Shown here: positions 1 through 8,711 of the stretch, one piece after another | Position numbering within the stretch: the stretch's first letter is position 1 | How the letters are laid out: the number at the start of each line of letters is the position of its first letter | NCBI GenBank assembly: GCA_017541465.1 | Contig: JAFXYZ010000043.1 | Location: 1-32,284 of the forward strand | DNA from: a bacterium | Lineage (GTDB): Bacteria; Cyanobacteriota; Vampirovibrionia; Gastranaerophilales; Gastranaerophilaceae | DNA length: 32,284 bases | Direction: 5' to 3' | Notes under the pieces: model-generated | Databases searched by the model: none | The model's input: only the letters and a program-made list of their open reading frames with translations | What the model was told of the DNA's origin: nothing | Made by a program: the position numbers and the translations under genes

Positions 1-53
1 AGCGCACTACCTTGGGGTGGTAGGGGTCGCAGGTTCAAATCCTGTCGTTCCGA
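1..53 (+). tRNA. tRNA-Pro (anticodon GGG), 3' part only
   Basis: The window opens inside a tRNA. The anticodon stem CTACC/GGTAG closes the seven-base loop TTGGGGT, which puts GGG at positions 34-36 of the standard numbering and so reads proline CCC/CCU codons. The T arm GCAGG-TTCAAAT-CCTGT follows, then the acceptor strand CGTTCCG and discriminator A at 53. The CCA end is not encoded; a run of seven T follows directly (54-60). The first roughly 24 bases (acceptor 5' strand and most of the D arm) lie before the window. Confidence 0.9.
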
Positions 54-230
54 TTTTTTTCGCGAAATTTTTAATAATATATTATTATTTGTATTTATTT
101 TTGTTTCTCTAAAAATTTATCTTTTTTCTTATCATTTTTGCTATTAATGTTGTATTGCATAAAAATAAATTTATGTTACGATTATCTTAAACAAAAGTTT
201 AATATACACATATATAAGAATAGGAATGAG

Positions 231-1334
231 ATGCAGACACTTGAAGAAACTAAAACAAATAAGCAGACAAATATAATAAAACCCGGTCATTCCAGAAATG
301 AAATGTCGTTTGAGAGATTAAAATATTATCGTCATTTAATCGGCGGGGCTGTTACCTGTGTTAAAAGCAGAATGTCAAAAACCCCGAAACCGCTTTGTTT
401 TTCTTTAATGGTTACAAGCAAATGCAACTGTAATTGTGATTTTTGCTTCTGGAAACACAACAGAGAAAATGATGATATGTCAACAGAGGAAATCGTTAGA
501 CTTCTTAAAGAAGCCGGCGAAATCGGATATCTTGACTGTATTCTCTGGGGTGGTGAACCTCTGTTAAGGCAGGATATTGCACAACTTTGCAGAACTTCTC
601 AGGAAGCAGGTCTATATACAAAAATTGCTACAAATGGTTGGTTTTTAGAGGAAAACCCTGAGTTTGGTAAATATACCGACCTGATGTTCGTTTCCCTCGA
701 TGCCGTTGGAAAAGCGCACGATGATATCCGTCATCTCCCGGGAATTTGCGATCGCGTTATGAGCGGGGTTGAATATCATAAAATTCATTCACCCAAGATG
801 AGAATTTACGTTTGCTGTACGGTCAGCTCAGCTACTGATTTTAATCAGATTAAGCAGGTTGCTGAGTATTGCAAAAGCGCTGATATTCTTCTTTATTTCA
901 CCGTTAATAAATCAAACCAGACCTTGGAAAAAGCTCATAACGTAAAAGAGCTTGAACTCGAATCTGATAAACTTTCCGAAATCTTTGTCCAAATCAAAGA
1001 GCTCAAGAAGGAAGGTTATCCTATCCGCAATTCATACTACTTTATGGATTATATTATCGCTAAGAAAAATTATTATGAATGTCACTGGCCGAGAATTGCC
1101 ACTGTTATCTATTCAAACGGCAATATGCTCAGATGCTATGACAGAGAACCGTTTATCAGTGTTAAAGACAGACCTTTAAAGGATGTTATTTCTGATAAAT
1201 TATTTATAGATACGGTTAATAAGTGTAAAGACTGCAAGCTGGCATGTGTCGGGAACTATGCTCTCGATGCTTCGGGGCTCTGGAAACTCGAATGGCCCGC
1301 TATTAAGTCGTTAATGGAAATTGCAATTACTTAA
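231..1334 (+). CDS. Radical SAM enzyme with cysteine-rich C-terminal (SPASM/twitch-like) region
   Basis: A cytoplasmic iron-sulfur enzyme of the radical SAM superfamily, about 367 residues from the chosen start. The cluster-binding motif C65-x3-C69-x2-C72 is preceded by a hydrophobic strand (FSLMVTSK), and the SAM-contact motif appears as WGGEP. The C-terminal third has further cysteines (CHWPRI, CYDRE, CKDCKLACVGN) spaced as in SPASM/twitch domains that bind an auxiliary cluster. The start at 231 is preferred because TAGGA lies just upstream; the frame stays open to an ATG at 138, but the extra 31 residues look unlike a folded domain. The substrate is unknown. It lies 21 bases upstream of the SLBB export gene and probably shares its transcript, so peptide or polysaccharide modification are both possible; this is inference. 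Confidence 0.85.
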   Translation: MQTLEETKTNKQTNIIKPGHSRNEMSFERLKYYRHLIGGAVTCVKSRMSKTPKPLCFSLMVTSKCNCNCDFCFWKHNRENDDMSTEEIVRLLKEAGEIGYLDCILWGGEPLLRQDIAQLCRTSQEAGLYTKIATNGWFLEENPEFGKYTDLMFVSLDAVGKAHDDIRHLPGICDRVMSGVEYHKIHSPKMRIYVCCTVSSATDFNQIKQVAEYCKSADILLYFTVNKSNQTLEKAHNVKELELESDKLSEIFVQIKELKKEGYPIRNSYYFMDYIIAKKNYYECHWPRIATVIYSNGNMLRCYDREPFISVKDRPLKDVISDKLFIDTVNKCKDCKLACVGNYALDASGLWKLEWPAIKSLMEIAIT

Positions 1335-1355
1335 TTAATATAGAAGGAAATAATA

Positions 1356-3782
1356 ATGTTGAAAAAGAGCATTAAATTATTATTAGCAGTATTCATCGTT
1401 CAGTTTATGGTTTTATTATCTGTTTCTGTTGCTGCAGAAATAGATGGTAATGAAGTGCATAATTTGGGTCAGGCTAAGGGTGAATTTGCTGCGGAGCAGT
1501 TTGTGAAAGCTGTTGAAAGAAGTTCTATCGAAAATATGTTTGGACCGGGTTTGTTTCAAATCGGTTATGATGTATTTTCAAATACAAATGCTTTGACGGG
1601 TAATTCAAAATTTACATCTGAATATCCTTTGAATATCGGTGAAAAAGTCACTGTTTATTTATATGGTGATTCAATGGATATTATTTCAATGTCAGGCAGC
1701 GATGTAGTTCAGCCTCTTATTTCTACCTCGGTAGATTCCAAAGGTAATATTTTCGTTCCGGGTATCGGTATGGTAAGAGCTGAGGGCAGAACTATCGGCG
1801 AGGTTGAGAAAAGTATTCAGAGTTTAGCCAGACAAAAATACAACGGAATTAATGTCAGACTGACAGTTAGTGCTGATACGGATTTTTCCATATATGTATT
1901 TGGTCAGGTAAATCGTCCGGGTAAAGTTATTATTTCTTCAAATGCTTCCATTATTGAAGCTCTTGGTGCCGCAGGCGGTGTTAAGAAAAGCGGTTCTTTG
2001 AGAAACATTGCTTATACATCTTCCAACGGTAAAAAACTTCAGGTTGATTTATATGATTTACTTTTTAAGAATAAAAGACCGACAATTCAACTTCACGCAA
2101 ATGACGTTATTTATGTAAATAATATAGGTTCAGTTGTTGCAATTACAAATGGAGTAAATACTCCGGGTATATATGAAATTCTTCCTTCCGAAACGGTTGC
2201 AGATTTGATTTACTATGCCGGCGGAGAAACTCCGAGTACTGATTTATCTGTATTGACTATTCAGCAATATAATCCTTCTATCGGTCAAAAATCTTCAAAA
2301 GATATTCTCAAAAGTCAGTTAAAGAAACAGACAATGACGAATGGTGATGTACTTTATCTGCGTTCAAAATATCAGGGAGCTCAGGATATGGTTACACTTG
2401 AGGGTAATGTTAAACATCCTGTTACTATGGCATATAAAGAAGGGATGAAACTTTCAGATCTTATAAACGGTGAGACAGAGCTTCTTGATGAAACTTTTCT
2501 TCATCAGGCTGTTATAACGCGTATTACAGGTGATGAAAGAGAAAAAATCTCTATTCCCGTTTCACTTAAAGATTTATTCTCGGGTAAAGAGGATATTGCA
2601 CTTCAGCCTCAGGATGTTGTTACTGTTTATAAAAATTCACAAGTTTCCTATGTAACAGTTAGTGGTGCCATTAATCAACCCAAAAGGGTTCCTTATAAAC
2701 CCGGTTTAACTCTGGGAAAAGTTATGACAGGCGTTCAGTTTGAACTTGCTACACAGTCTGATTTTCAGAATGAAACAAATGCAAATACAATTTTTGATAA
2801 TCGATATATTGACAAAGACAAGGTTGCTGTTTCGGAAGGTGATATTCAAAACGATTCTCAGCAGGCTGTCCAAATTCAATATACACCTGTTGATGTTTCC
2901 GATGTTGCTGTTGAAATAACGAATGCAGCAGGTAATACTTCGATTTATTATCTTTATGATATTATGGTAGCTTCAAATCAGGTCAATTCAATCAGTGTAG
3001 GTCCGGGTTCTCATGTTTTCTTCAGACCCTTAAAGAACAATGAACTTGTAAAATCAGTTAATGTATCAGGTTTCGTAAACAGACCCGGCGTATATAAGTT
3101 TGTCAAAGGGCAAAAACTTACCGATATTTTAAAAACCGCAGGTGGTTTGGCTGATGGTGCCGATTTAAGAGGTATCGTTCTTAACAGAAGATATATTGAA
3201 CACCAGCAGGAAGAGATTGCTCTTGACAGTAATGATAAAGATGTCAGAGAAATTGAAACTGCGCTTACCGGTTCAGGTATCACTGCTTCCTCTAATTCTA
3301 ATACGGTAGAAGATATAAAGAACAGTTTAAAATCGAGCAGTGCTGCTGTCAAAAGACGTTATGATTCAAGAATTTCATTATACATTACTACTCAGGATAT
3401 TAATAAAATTCCTGAAAAATCCAATATTGATATTCTTGACGGTGATTCAATTTTTATCCCGAGATATTCTAACCATGTTTCCGTAATAGGTGAAGTTTAT
3501 AATGAAACTTCGTTTGTTTACAAAAAGGGTATGAAATCAAAAGCTTATATCAAGGCAGGCGGCGGATATACTTCATCTGCGGCAAGATCAAAAGTATATA
3601 AAGTTGGTGTTGACGGTAAGGCTCAGAGGCTTGGTTTATTAGCAAATAAATCTGTTCAGCCCGGTGATACAATCGTTGTTCCCAGAAAACTCAAAGGTAA
3701 TGATTGGCTTACTCCTCTCCTTCAGACTGTTCAGGCAGTCGGACAAGTTATCTCAACCGCATTCATTATTACGAAGATATAG
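1356..3782 (+). CDS. Polysaccharide export protein with multiple SLBB domains (Wza-like)
   Basis: An 808-residue secreted or outer-membrane protein. It has an N-terminal signal peptide (LLLAVFIVQFMVLLSVSVAAE), then a poly-export (PF02563-like) domain at about residues 90-175 (YPLNIGEKVTVYLYG ... VDSKGNIFVPGIGMV). About six SLBB-type repeats follow, each with the hallmark V.GxVNxPG....: IYVFGQVNRPGKV, AITNGVNTPGIY, VTLEGNVKHPVTM, VTVSGAINQPKRV, VNVSGFVNRPGVY and VSVIGEVYNETSF. Wza-type pores usually carry two or three SLBB units in about 380 residues, so this is a long multi-SLBB version of the kind common in Cyanobacteria and other phyla. GAAGGAAA precedes the ATG. It ends two bases before the convergent lipid kinase gene. 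Role by family: outer-membrane passage of exopolysaccharide; no polymerase or Wzc-like partner is visible nearby. Confidence 0.88.
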   Translation: MLKKSIKLLLAVFIVQFMVLLSVSVAAEIDGNEVHNLGQAKGEFAAEQFVKAVERSSIENMFGPGLFQIGYDVFSNTNALTGNSKFTSEYPLNIGEKVTVYLYGDSMDIISMSGSDVVQPLISTSVDSKGNIFVPGIGMVRAEGRTIGEVEKSIQSLARQKYNGINVRLTVSADTDFSIYVFGQVNRPGKVIISSNASIIEALGAAGGVKKSGSLRNIAYTSSNGKKLQVDLYDLLFKNKRPTIQLHANDVIYVNNIGSVVAITNGVNTPGIYEILPSETVADLIYYAGGETPSTDLSVLTIQQYNPSIGQKSSKDILKSQLKKQTMTNGDVLYLRSKYQGAQDMVTLEGNVKHPVTMAYKEGMKLSDLINGETELLDETFLHQAVITRITGDEREKISIPVSLKDLFSGKEDIALQPQDVVTVYKNSQVSYVTVSGAINQPKRVPYKPGLTLGKVMTGVQFELATQSDFQNETNANTIFDNRYIDKDKVAVSEGDIQNDSQQAVQIQYTPVDVSDVAVEITNAAGNTSIYYLYDIMVASNQVNSISVGPGSHVFFRPLKNNELVKSVNVSGFVNRPGVYKFVKGQKLTDILKTAGGLADGADLRGIVLNRRYIEHQQEEIALDSNDKDVREIETALTGSGITASSNSNTVEDIKNSLKSSSAAVKRRYDSRISLYITTQDINKIPEKSNIDILDGDSIFIPRYSNHVSVIGEVYNETSFVYKKGMKSKAYIKAGGGYTSSAARSKVYKVGVDGKAQRLGLLANKSVQPGDTIVVPRKLKGNDWLTPLLQTVQAVGQVISTAFIITKI

Positions 3783-3784
3783 AG

Positions 3785-4648
3785 TTATTTCTTATAATAA
3801 ACATTCAAAGAGTCGGGGAGAATTTTCATCAGATAATTCTCCTCGCTTTTTGTTTTCTCGCCGTCAACGTGGAGGGCTGTTTCCTCCGTTTTGATTTTTA
3901 TACTGTCTGTTTTGAAGTAGATAACGTTTTTTGTCGTGATTTTTATATTCAGAATAATTTTTATAAATTCAATGACAAACGTGAAGAAGTTAGAAGAGCG
4001 AAGGAGGAATACATCAAACCTTCCGTCATCGATTTTTGATTTATGAGAAACGGATACAAGATTTCTGTACATATTCCCTGCGTTTGCGACAATTAAAGAG
4101 GTTGCGTTTACGATTAGTTTTTTATCCTCATATTTTAAAACATATCTTTTCTGCTTCAGCCTGAAAATCTGAAAGAAGCCGTTTAAAACGTAGGCAAAAT
4201 ACCCCATTTTTCTTTTCCATATCCTAGGGGTATTGTTGATGATTTTTGCATCATACCCAAAGCCTGTTCTTAAAATAAAGGGTTTATCGTTAATAAGCGC
4301 CGTATCAATTTTTTTTGTATTCCCTTCTAAAATTACATCCAGCGCTTTTGAAACATTTAAGGGTATTTTGAGTTTTGCCGCCAGCAGGTTTGCCGTTCCT
4401 ATCGGGATTATGCCCAAAGTCTTGTTTTTATTTACAAGATACGGAAGAAAGGTGTTTATAGTTCCGTCACCGCCTACTGTTATTATCGTATCGTATTTAT
4501 CCAAATCTCTCATAATTGGGATAATATCAATAAACACAAAGCGGAAGTTTACTCCTGCCTTCGATAGTTTCTGATAGATTATCTTTTTGAAGGAATAAGC
4601 CTCTTTTGTGCCTGAATTATTATTGAATACAACCAAAAATGATTTCAT
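3785..4648 (-). CDS. Diacylglycerol kinase / lipid kinase family protein (DagK/YegS type)
   Basis: A 287-residue cytoplasmic or membrane-associated kinase of the DAGK catalytic family, near the usual 290-300 residues. Visible motifs in order: NNNSG near residue 10 (the NPxSG position of the nucleotide loop), TVGGDGTIN at about 57-65 (the GGDGT ATP-binding signature) and IPIGTANLLA, the P.GTxN.(L/F)A motif. The C-terminal half has the beta-sandwich with LIVANAGNMYRN and VDGE. By family it phosphorylates diacylglycerol or a related lipid, recycling lipids or making phosphatidate. Diverging from it by 81 bases is an operon with a PAP2 phosphatase, which would catalyse the opposite step, so both may act in lipid head-group turnover (inference). 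The substrate (diacylglycerol, undecaprenol or sphingoid) cannot be read from the sequence. Confidence 0.88.
   Translation of the reverse strand: MKSFLVVFNNNSGTKEAYSFKKIIYQKLSKAGVNFRFVFIDIIPIMRDLDKYDTIITVGGDGTINTFLPYLVNKNKTLGIIPIGTANLLAAKLKIPLNVSKALDVILEGNTKKIDTALINDKPFILRTGFGYDAKIINNTPRIWKRKMGYFAYVLNGFFQIFRLKQKRYVLKYEDKKLIVNATSLIVANAGNMYRNLVSVSHKSKIDDGRFDVFLLRSSNFFTFVIEFIKIILNIKITTKNVIYFKTDSIKIKTEETALHVDGEKTKSEENYLMKILPDSLNVYYKK
3815..3856 (+). terminator. Rho-independent terminator of the SLBB gene, inside the convergent gene
   Basis: GGGGAGAATT (3815-3824) pairs with AATTCTCCTC (3835-3844): ten pairs including one G-T, loop of ten bases. It is followed by GCTTTTTGTTTT. It sits 33 bases after the SLBB stop but within the last codons of the minus-strand lipid kinase gene, so the hairpin sequence is also coding. 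Confidence 0.75.
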
Positions 4649-4729
4649 TGTCTTAATATGTCTTATATCTAAAATTATTTTTATTATATAATAAGTTTGA
4701 TTAGAGTAAATATATCAAAGGAATTATAA

Positions 4730-6247
4730 ATGAGAGTAAAAGAACAAAAACTGATGTGGCAGTCAAGAAATATGGGACTTTTTGATAAATTAAAACTCAA
4801 AAGCCAGCAGGTTGCCATATCGTCATTATTAAATTATTTAGGCAATAATTTTTCAAAGGAAAAATTAATAGGATTAGCAAAAATATTTGAAAAAATCGCA
4901 GGTTCAAAGGGCGGTGTTAACCACGCAAGAAGGATGCAGTGGCTTTTTGAATCAGAGCATCCGCACCTCTATTGGTGGAAGAGAATTTTAACCGAACTTA
5001 ACCCTAATTGCAGGGATAAATGGATTCAAAACTTCTTTGTAAACGGCTATTACGGTGATAATCTGAGAAAAAGAAGCGAGTTTAATAAAGCAAACGGCTT
5101 TTTCCCTCCGACTGTTCTGCTTGCAAGCATAACCAAAAACTGCAACTTCAACTGTAAGGGTTGCTGGGCACACGAATACGATGTCAGAGAAGATTTGACA
5201 AAAGAAAAATGGCAGGAAATCTTCAGAGAAGCCCGTGACGTTATGGGCATCCATATTTTTCCGATAGTCGGCGGCGAGCCGTTTATCAGAAAAGAATTTC
5301 TTGAACTGGCTGAAGAGTTTAACGATTGTACGTTTATAACCTTCACAAACGGCTCTTTAATTACCGAGCAGGTGGTTGAAAAACTCAAAAAACTCGGTAA
5401 TGTTCAGCCGATGTTCTCTCTTGGCGGTATGAGAGAAAACACTGATGCCGTCAGAGGTGAGGGTTGTTTTGATATGGTTATGAAAAAAATGGATATGCTC
5501 AAACAGGCAGGCATATTCTTCGGCGCAAGCATAACCGCAACTTCTCAGAACTGTGATGAGGTTACTTCAGACGAATTTATGCAGATGTTATCGGATAAAG
5601 GGTGTCTGTGGTCATGGTTTTTCCACTATGTTCCAATCGGAGAGAGCCCGAATGTTGATTTAGTTCCGAACGCACAGCAGAGAGAAAAAATTCTTAAAGC
5701 CGTTTATAACGCAAGAAACACACTTCCTATGATGACTGTTGATTTCTGGGGTGACGGACCTGAGATGATGGGCTGTATAGCTGGCGGCAGACAGTATATC
5801 CACGTTAACCCTAAGGGTGATGTTGAGCCTTGTACGTTTGTTCATCTTGCAACCAACAATGTCAATAACTGCACTCTGACTGAGGCGCTTGCTTCACCGT
5901 TTATGAGCGCTATCAGAAACGGCATTCCTTATGAGGACGGCAATATGCTCAGACCTTGTATGATAGTTGACAGACCTGAGGTTTTGAGAGGGTATTATGA
6001 AAAATTCAAACCCTATGAAACTCATCAGGGCGCGGCTGATTACCTCACAAACCCCGAAATTATGGGCAAAATCGACAAATATTCCCATGAGGTTAAAGAA
6101 ATTCTTGATGAGGACTGGAGAAACAACCTTTGGATGACCATTTTCCCGCTTGAAGGCGAATACTATATAGACAGAGACAACTTCTGCTCTAAAGTTAAAC
6201 CCGGGAAAAAATGTTCTTCAGAGAAGTGTGCATGTTGTTGTCACTAA
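4730..6247 (+). CDS. Radical SAM enzyme with N-terminal helical extension and Cys-rich tail
   Basis: A 505-residue radical SAM protein. The cluster motif C138-x3-C142-x2-C145 (CNFNCKGCWAHEY) follows a helical N-terminal region of about 120 residues; VGGEP supplies the SAM-contact motif. Later cysteines (MGCIAGG, EPCTFVH, LRPCMIV) fit an auxiliary-cluster domain. The protein ends in CSSEKCACCCH: five cysteines and a terminal histidine in eleven residues, an unusual tail that could hold a metal or cluster. AAAGGA lies just upstream of ATG 4730. It overlaps the next gene by 16 bases, so it is the first gene of a coupled operon with a PAP2 phosphatase; together with the divergent lipid kinase this suggests, but does not show, a membrane-lipid substrate. 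Confidence 0.85.
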   Translation: MRVKEQKLMWQSRNMGLFDKLKLKSQQVAISSLLNYLGNNFSKEKLIGLAKIFEKIAGSKGGVNHARRMQWLFESEHPHLYWWKRILTELNPNCRDKWIQNFFVNGYYGDNLRKRSEFNKANGFFPPTVLLASITKNCNFNCKGCWAHEYDVREDLTKEKWQEIFREARDVMGIHIFPIVGGEPFIRKEFLELAEEFNDCTFITFTNGSLITEQVVEKLKKLGNVQPMFSLGGMRENTDAVRGEGCFDMVMKKMDMLKQAGIFFGASITATSQNCDEVTSDEFMQMLSDKGCLWSWFFHYVPIGESPNVDLVPNAQQREKILKAVYNARNTLPMMTVDFWGDGPEMMGCIAGGRQYIHVNPKGDVEPCTFVHLATNNVNNCTLTEALASPFMSAIRNGIPYEDGNMLRPCMIVDRPEVLRGYYEKFKPYETHQGAADYLTNPEIMGKIDKYSHEVKEILDEDWRNNLWMTIFPLEGEYYIDRDNFCSKVKPGKKCSSEKCACCCH

Positions 6248-6864
6248 AGAAAACCTTATGTATAATGTCGGCGGTGCTGGTGCTCTTTATCGCACTTTCA
6301 CTGGTTGTAGTGTTTCACTTCGATGTTATTACGGGTTTAGACTTAAAAATATTGGTAAAAATTCAGCACCTGCTCGGGTTTATTCCCTTGCAGGTGCCGA
6401 TTTTTATTTCCGATTTCGGCTATGACCTGTATATGCTTCCTCAGTTGTTAATAATCGGTGCGGTTATGATTAAGTTCGGAAGGTGGAAAGAATTTATAGG
6501 ATATGCTTTGATAACGGAAGGTGTCTATCTTTCTGTTTTGATTTTAAAAGAAATCATTCAGAGAGTCCGCCCCGATGAAATTTATATGAAGGTGCATAAA
6601 ACCTCGTTTTCCTTTCCCTCCGGGCACAGCAGTGTAAGTATGTTTTTTTATCTGACCTTAATTTATCTCATTAATACTTCAGTAAAAAACAAATGGGCAA
6701 AAATTTTTATTGACGCATTTTTAATCTTGTGGATTTTATCGGTCGGATTAAGCAGAATTTATCTCGGAGTTCATTATCCGAGTGATGTTCTCGGCGGATA
6801 TTTGGTCGGTATTTTCGCCTTTTTACTCTTTTATCTCTATTCCCAAAAAATAAGAAAAACATAA
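6232..6864 (+). CDS. PAP2-family membrane phosphatase
   Basis: An integral membrane phosphatase of about 210 residues with five or six hydrophobic segments. The three-part PAP2 active site is complete: K-x6-RP (KEIIQRVRP), PSGH (SFPSGHSS) and SR-x5-H-x3-D (SRIYLGVHYPSD). Family members remove phosphate from phosphatidate, phosphatidylglycerol phosphate or undecaprenyl diphosphate on the outer face of the membrane; which one applies here is not determinable. An ATG at 6211 is also in frame, but GAGAAG at 6221-6226 sits at proper spacing for ATG 6232, so the shorter form is preferred; this still overlaps the radical SAM gene by 16 bases. The next gene starts within its stop codon (TAATG). Confidence 0.88.
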   Translation: MLLSLKKTLCIMSAVLVLFIALSLVVVFHFDVITGLDLKILVKIQHLLGFIPLQVPIFISDFGYDLYMLPQLLIIGAVMIKFGRWKEFIGYALITEGVYLSVLILKEIIQRVRPDEIYMKVHKTSFSFPSGHSSVSMFFYLTLIYLINTSVKNKWAKIFIDAFLILWILSVGLSRIYLGVHYPSDVLGGYLVGIFAFLLFYLYSQKIRKT

Positions 6865-7883
6865 TGAATGTACCGGCACTGACAAATTTAAAAGGAACAT
6901 TTTATTCTAATAAAAACACTCTGAAGGTATTAAAGTACGCTTCAGATAATCCTGCGCTCGTGGAAAAAGCCGCTACTTTTGCGCTCTCGACCATAATAAG
7001 ACCGATTTCAATTTTAATGACACCAAAGACCGACAAGAGAGAAAAAGAGTATATGTTCGCTAAATCTTTTGCTTCGGGGGCTATCAGCTTCGGGCTCACT
7101 TCCCTGATTTTTAAACCCGTTTCAAGAGCGATGGATACTATTTCAAAAGAACCTCAGAAATATCTGACGAAGGAAACCATTAATACTTTAAAAACGGCAG
7201 GCAAAACGCTGGAGGAGTCTGCGCCCTTTAATTTCCTCAAACAGACCGTAAAATATACTCCTGCCATCGTTTCGATTTTCCCAAAGGCACTTTTGACAAC
7301 GGCTTTAATAACTCCGATTATTGAAATTGCGTTTGATAAAAAGTATAAAATTAAACTGCCCAAGTTTGAACCGTTTAAACTTGAGAGTAAAAAACTTCAG
7401 AAGAGAGAAGAGAAAAAGCAGAGCTTTAAAGGGGAACGACTTGCAAGAGCTATCGCAAAGCCCTTAAATAATGAAGCTGTTCAGAAGTTTGCGCTGAAAC
7501 ATCAAAACTCTAATTTCTTTATAAAAATTCTTTCGGCTAAAGACCTGATAGCAACAGGATTTTTTGCGTTTTTGACGAAGAACAGCAAACATATTGAGGA
7601 TAAAAACAAAGAGCCCCTGATTATTAACTCCTTCTTATCGACTGCACTTGCAATTACGGGCGGTTTTGCGGTGGATAAACTCACCCAAAAACCGATGGCG
7701 AAGTTCCTCGACAGGTTAGAACAGGCGAACAGAGGGGATAAAGACCTTCCGAAATACATTGAGGGGGCAAAAATTCTGAAGCCTATCGTTATTCTGGGTG
7801 TACTCTATTATGCAATAGTACCTTCTCTTTCGACCTTCCTCTCCGGGAAAATCGCACATGCCCACGAGGATAAGCATGGATAA
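6864..7883 (+). CDS. Unknown lineage-specific membrane protein
   Basis: I do not recognise this 339-residue protein. It is basic and has several moderately hydrophobic stretches (ATFALSTIIRPISILM, FASGAISFGLTSLIFKPV, TPAIVSIFPKALLTTALITPIIEIAF, NSFLSTALAITGGFAV, ILKPIVILGVLYYAIVPSLSTFL) separated by Lys-rich loops, and ends in a His-rich tail (HAHEDKHG). In composition and layout (weak membrane segments alternating with charged loops, C-terminal membrane segment, charged tail) it resembles the unknown proteins at 11185 and 12249, but I cannot show homology by eye. Its ATG overlaps the PAP2 stop (TAATG), and its own stop overlaps the start of the PnuC-type gene, so it is translated as part of that operon. 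Confidence 0.7.
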   Translation: MNVPALTNLKGTFYSNKNTLKVLKYASDNPALVEKAATFALSTIIRPISILMTPKTDKREKEYMFAKSFASGAISFGLTSLIFKPVSRAMDTISKEPQKYLTKETINTLKTAGKTLEESAPFNFLKQTVKYTPAIVSIFPKALLTTALITPIIEIAFDKKYKIKLPKFEPFKLESKKLQKREEKKQSFKGERLARAIAKPLNNEAVQKFALKHQNSNFFIKILSAKDLIATGFFAFLTKNSKHIEDKNKEPLIINSFLSTALAITGGFAVDKLTQKPMAKFLDRLEQANRGDKDLPKYIEGAKILKPIVILGVLYYAIVPSLSTFLSGKIAHAHEDKHG

Positions 7884-8565
7884 GGTGATTTCTCTTTTTA
7901 AAGGTGAGTTTTTGGGGTGGGAAAAGTCGGAGTTAATCTTATTTTTTGTTTCGCTTGTTGTTGTTTCCTGTTCTGCAATTTTGAAGGGTGACGAAATAAT
8001 CGCCGTTATTGCTTCCGTTTTCGGGATAATTTATACCTTCAGCGCAGGGAAGGGGAAGATTTATTGCTACTTTTTCGGCATTATCTCAACCTTTTTGTGC
8101 GGAATTATTGCTTTAAAATCAGCAATATACGGCACTTTTGCACTCTATTTTTTATATTATCTTCCGATGGAGGTGTGGGGAATTTTCTCCTGGAAGAAGC
8201 ATTTAAAAGATAATACGAACGAAATTATAAAGACAAAACTTTCACAAAAAGAGAGAATTTGGTTTATGATAATTTCTGCTTCTCTTGTTATAATTGCGTA
8301 TCTTCTTTTTGATTATTGGCACGACCTCAATCCGCTTGCAGACTCTCTTGTTGTTGTTTTGTCCGTTGGTGCTATGTATCTGACTGTCAAAAGATGTATT
8401 GAACAGTGGGGCTTATGGACAATAGTCAATATTCTTTCAATCTGGCTTTGGTTTGAGGTGTTTTTGTCGGGCGAAAAAACTTTTTCTGTTTTTGTGATAA
8501 GAATAATTTACTTTTTCCTGGGAATTTATTTTTATTTTAAATGGCGCAAAAGTGTTGAGGAGTAA
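7876..8565 (+). CDS. pnuC: PnuC-type vitamin/nicotinamide riboside transporter
   Basis: A 229-residue membrane protein with about seven hydrophobic segments, the usual PnuC size. Family signatures are the early GWEK/SEL entry, SAGKGKIYCYFFGIISTFLCG, the aromatic stretch YGTFALYFLYYLPMEVWGIFSWKKH, and the late WGLWTIVNILSIWLWF, where the family has its substrate-binding W/N residues. PnuC proteins move nicotinamide riboside (relatives move thiamine or riboflavin) by facilitated diffusion, trapped by a kinase; no NadR-like kinase is visible in this window, so the vitamin is uncertain. ATG 7876 with GAGG at 7866-7869 is favoured over the in-frame ATG at 7858. The eight-base overlap with the preceding gene implies translational coupling. 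A hairpin followed by T-runs ends the operon. Confidence 0.82.
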   Translation: MDKVISLFKGEFLGWEKSELILFFVSLVVVSCSAILKGDEIIAVIASVFGIIYTFSAGKGKIYCYFFGIISTFLCGIIALKSAIYGTFALYFLYYLPMEVWGIFSWKKHLKDNTNEIIKTKLSQKERIWFMIISASLVIIAYLLFDYWHDLNPLADSLVVVLSVGAMYLTVKRCIEQWGLWTIVNILSIWLWFEVFLSGEKTFSVFVIRIIYFFLGIYFYFKWRKSVEE

Positions 8566-8573
8566 TAATATAA

Positions 8574-8620
8574 CTCCCTCTCCTTTGGGAGAGGGTTGGG
8601 GTGAGGGTTTATTTTTTTAT
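8574..8620 (+). terminator. Repeat-derived hairpin terminator (CCCTCTCC/GGAGAGGG element)
   Basis: CCCTCTCC (8576-8583), loop TTTG, GGAGAGGG (8588-8595), then TTGGGGTGAGGGTTT and a run of seven T. It lies immediately after the PnuC-type gene and can end that transcript. The same G-rich arm with TTGGGTGAGGG recurs inverted at 10474-10509, so this is a dispersed repeat serving as terminator. Confidence 0.65.
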
Positions 8621-8711
8621 TCTTGATTTCCGTTAAATTTTTTCATTTGTTATAATTTTGAAAAATATGGTATTATAAATATAAGATAATAAGAGATGTG
8701 AGGATATTTTT

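Noticed and set aside
54-230. A further RNA gene or small protein after the tRNA
   Set aside because: Only T-rich sequence is seen; the in-frame extension from ATG 138 has no ribosome site and no domain character.
952-1179. Plus-strand 75-codon frame inside the first radical SAM gene
   Set aside because: It is a different frame of a conserved gene, with no ribosome site.
3704-4039. Plus-strand frames overlapping the SLBB end and the lipid kinase
   Set aside because: They are antisense to conserved kinase motifs and show no family features or ribosome sites.
4649-4729. A TATAAT promoter for the radical SAM/PAP2 operon
   Set aside because: TATAAT at 4687-4692 is perfect, but no acceptable -35 lies 16-18 bases upstream, and such strings are common in this AT-rich gap.
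8698-8711. GTG 8698 as the true start of the pilin-like gene
   Set aside because: It would give one unbroken frame, but the GTG overlaps the GAGGA ribosome site that fits ATG 8712, and MFNFKNNQVPTPP looks like a genuine leader. Kept as an alternative.
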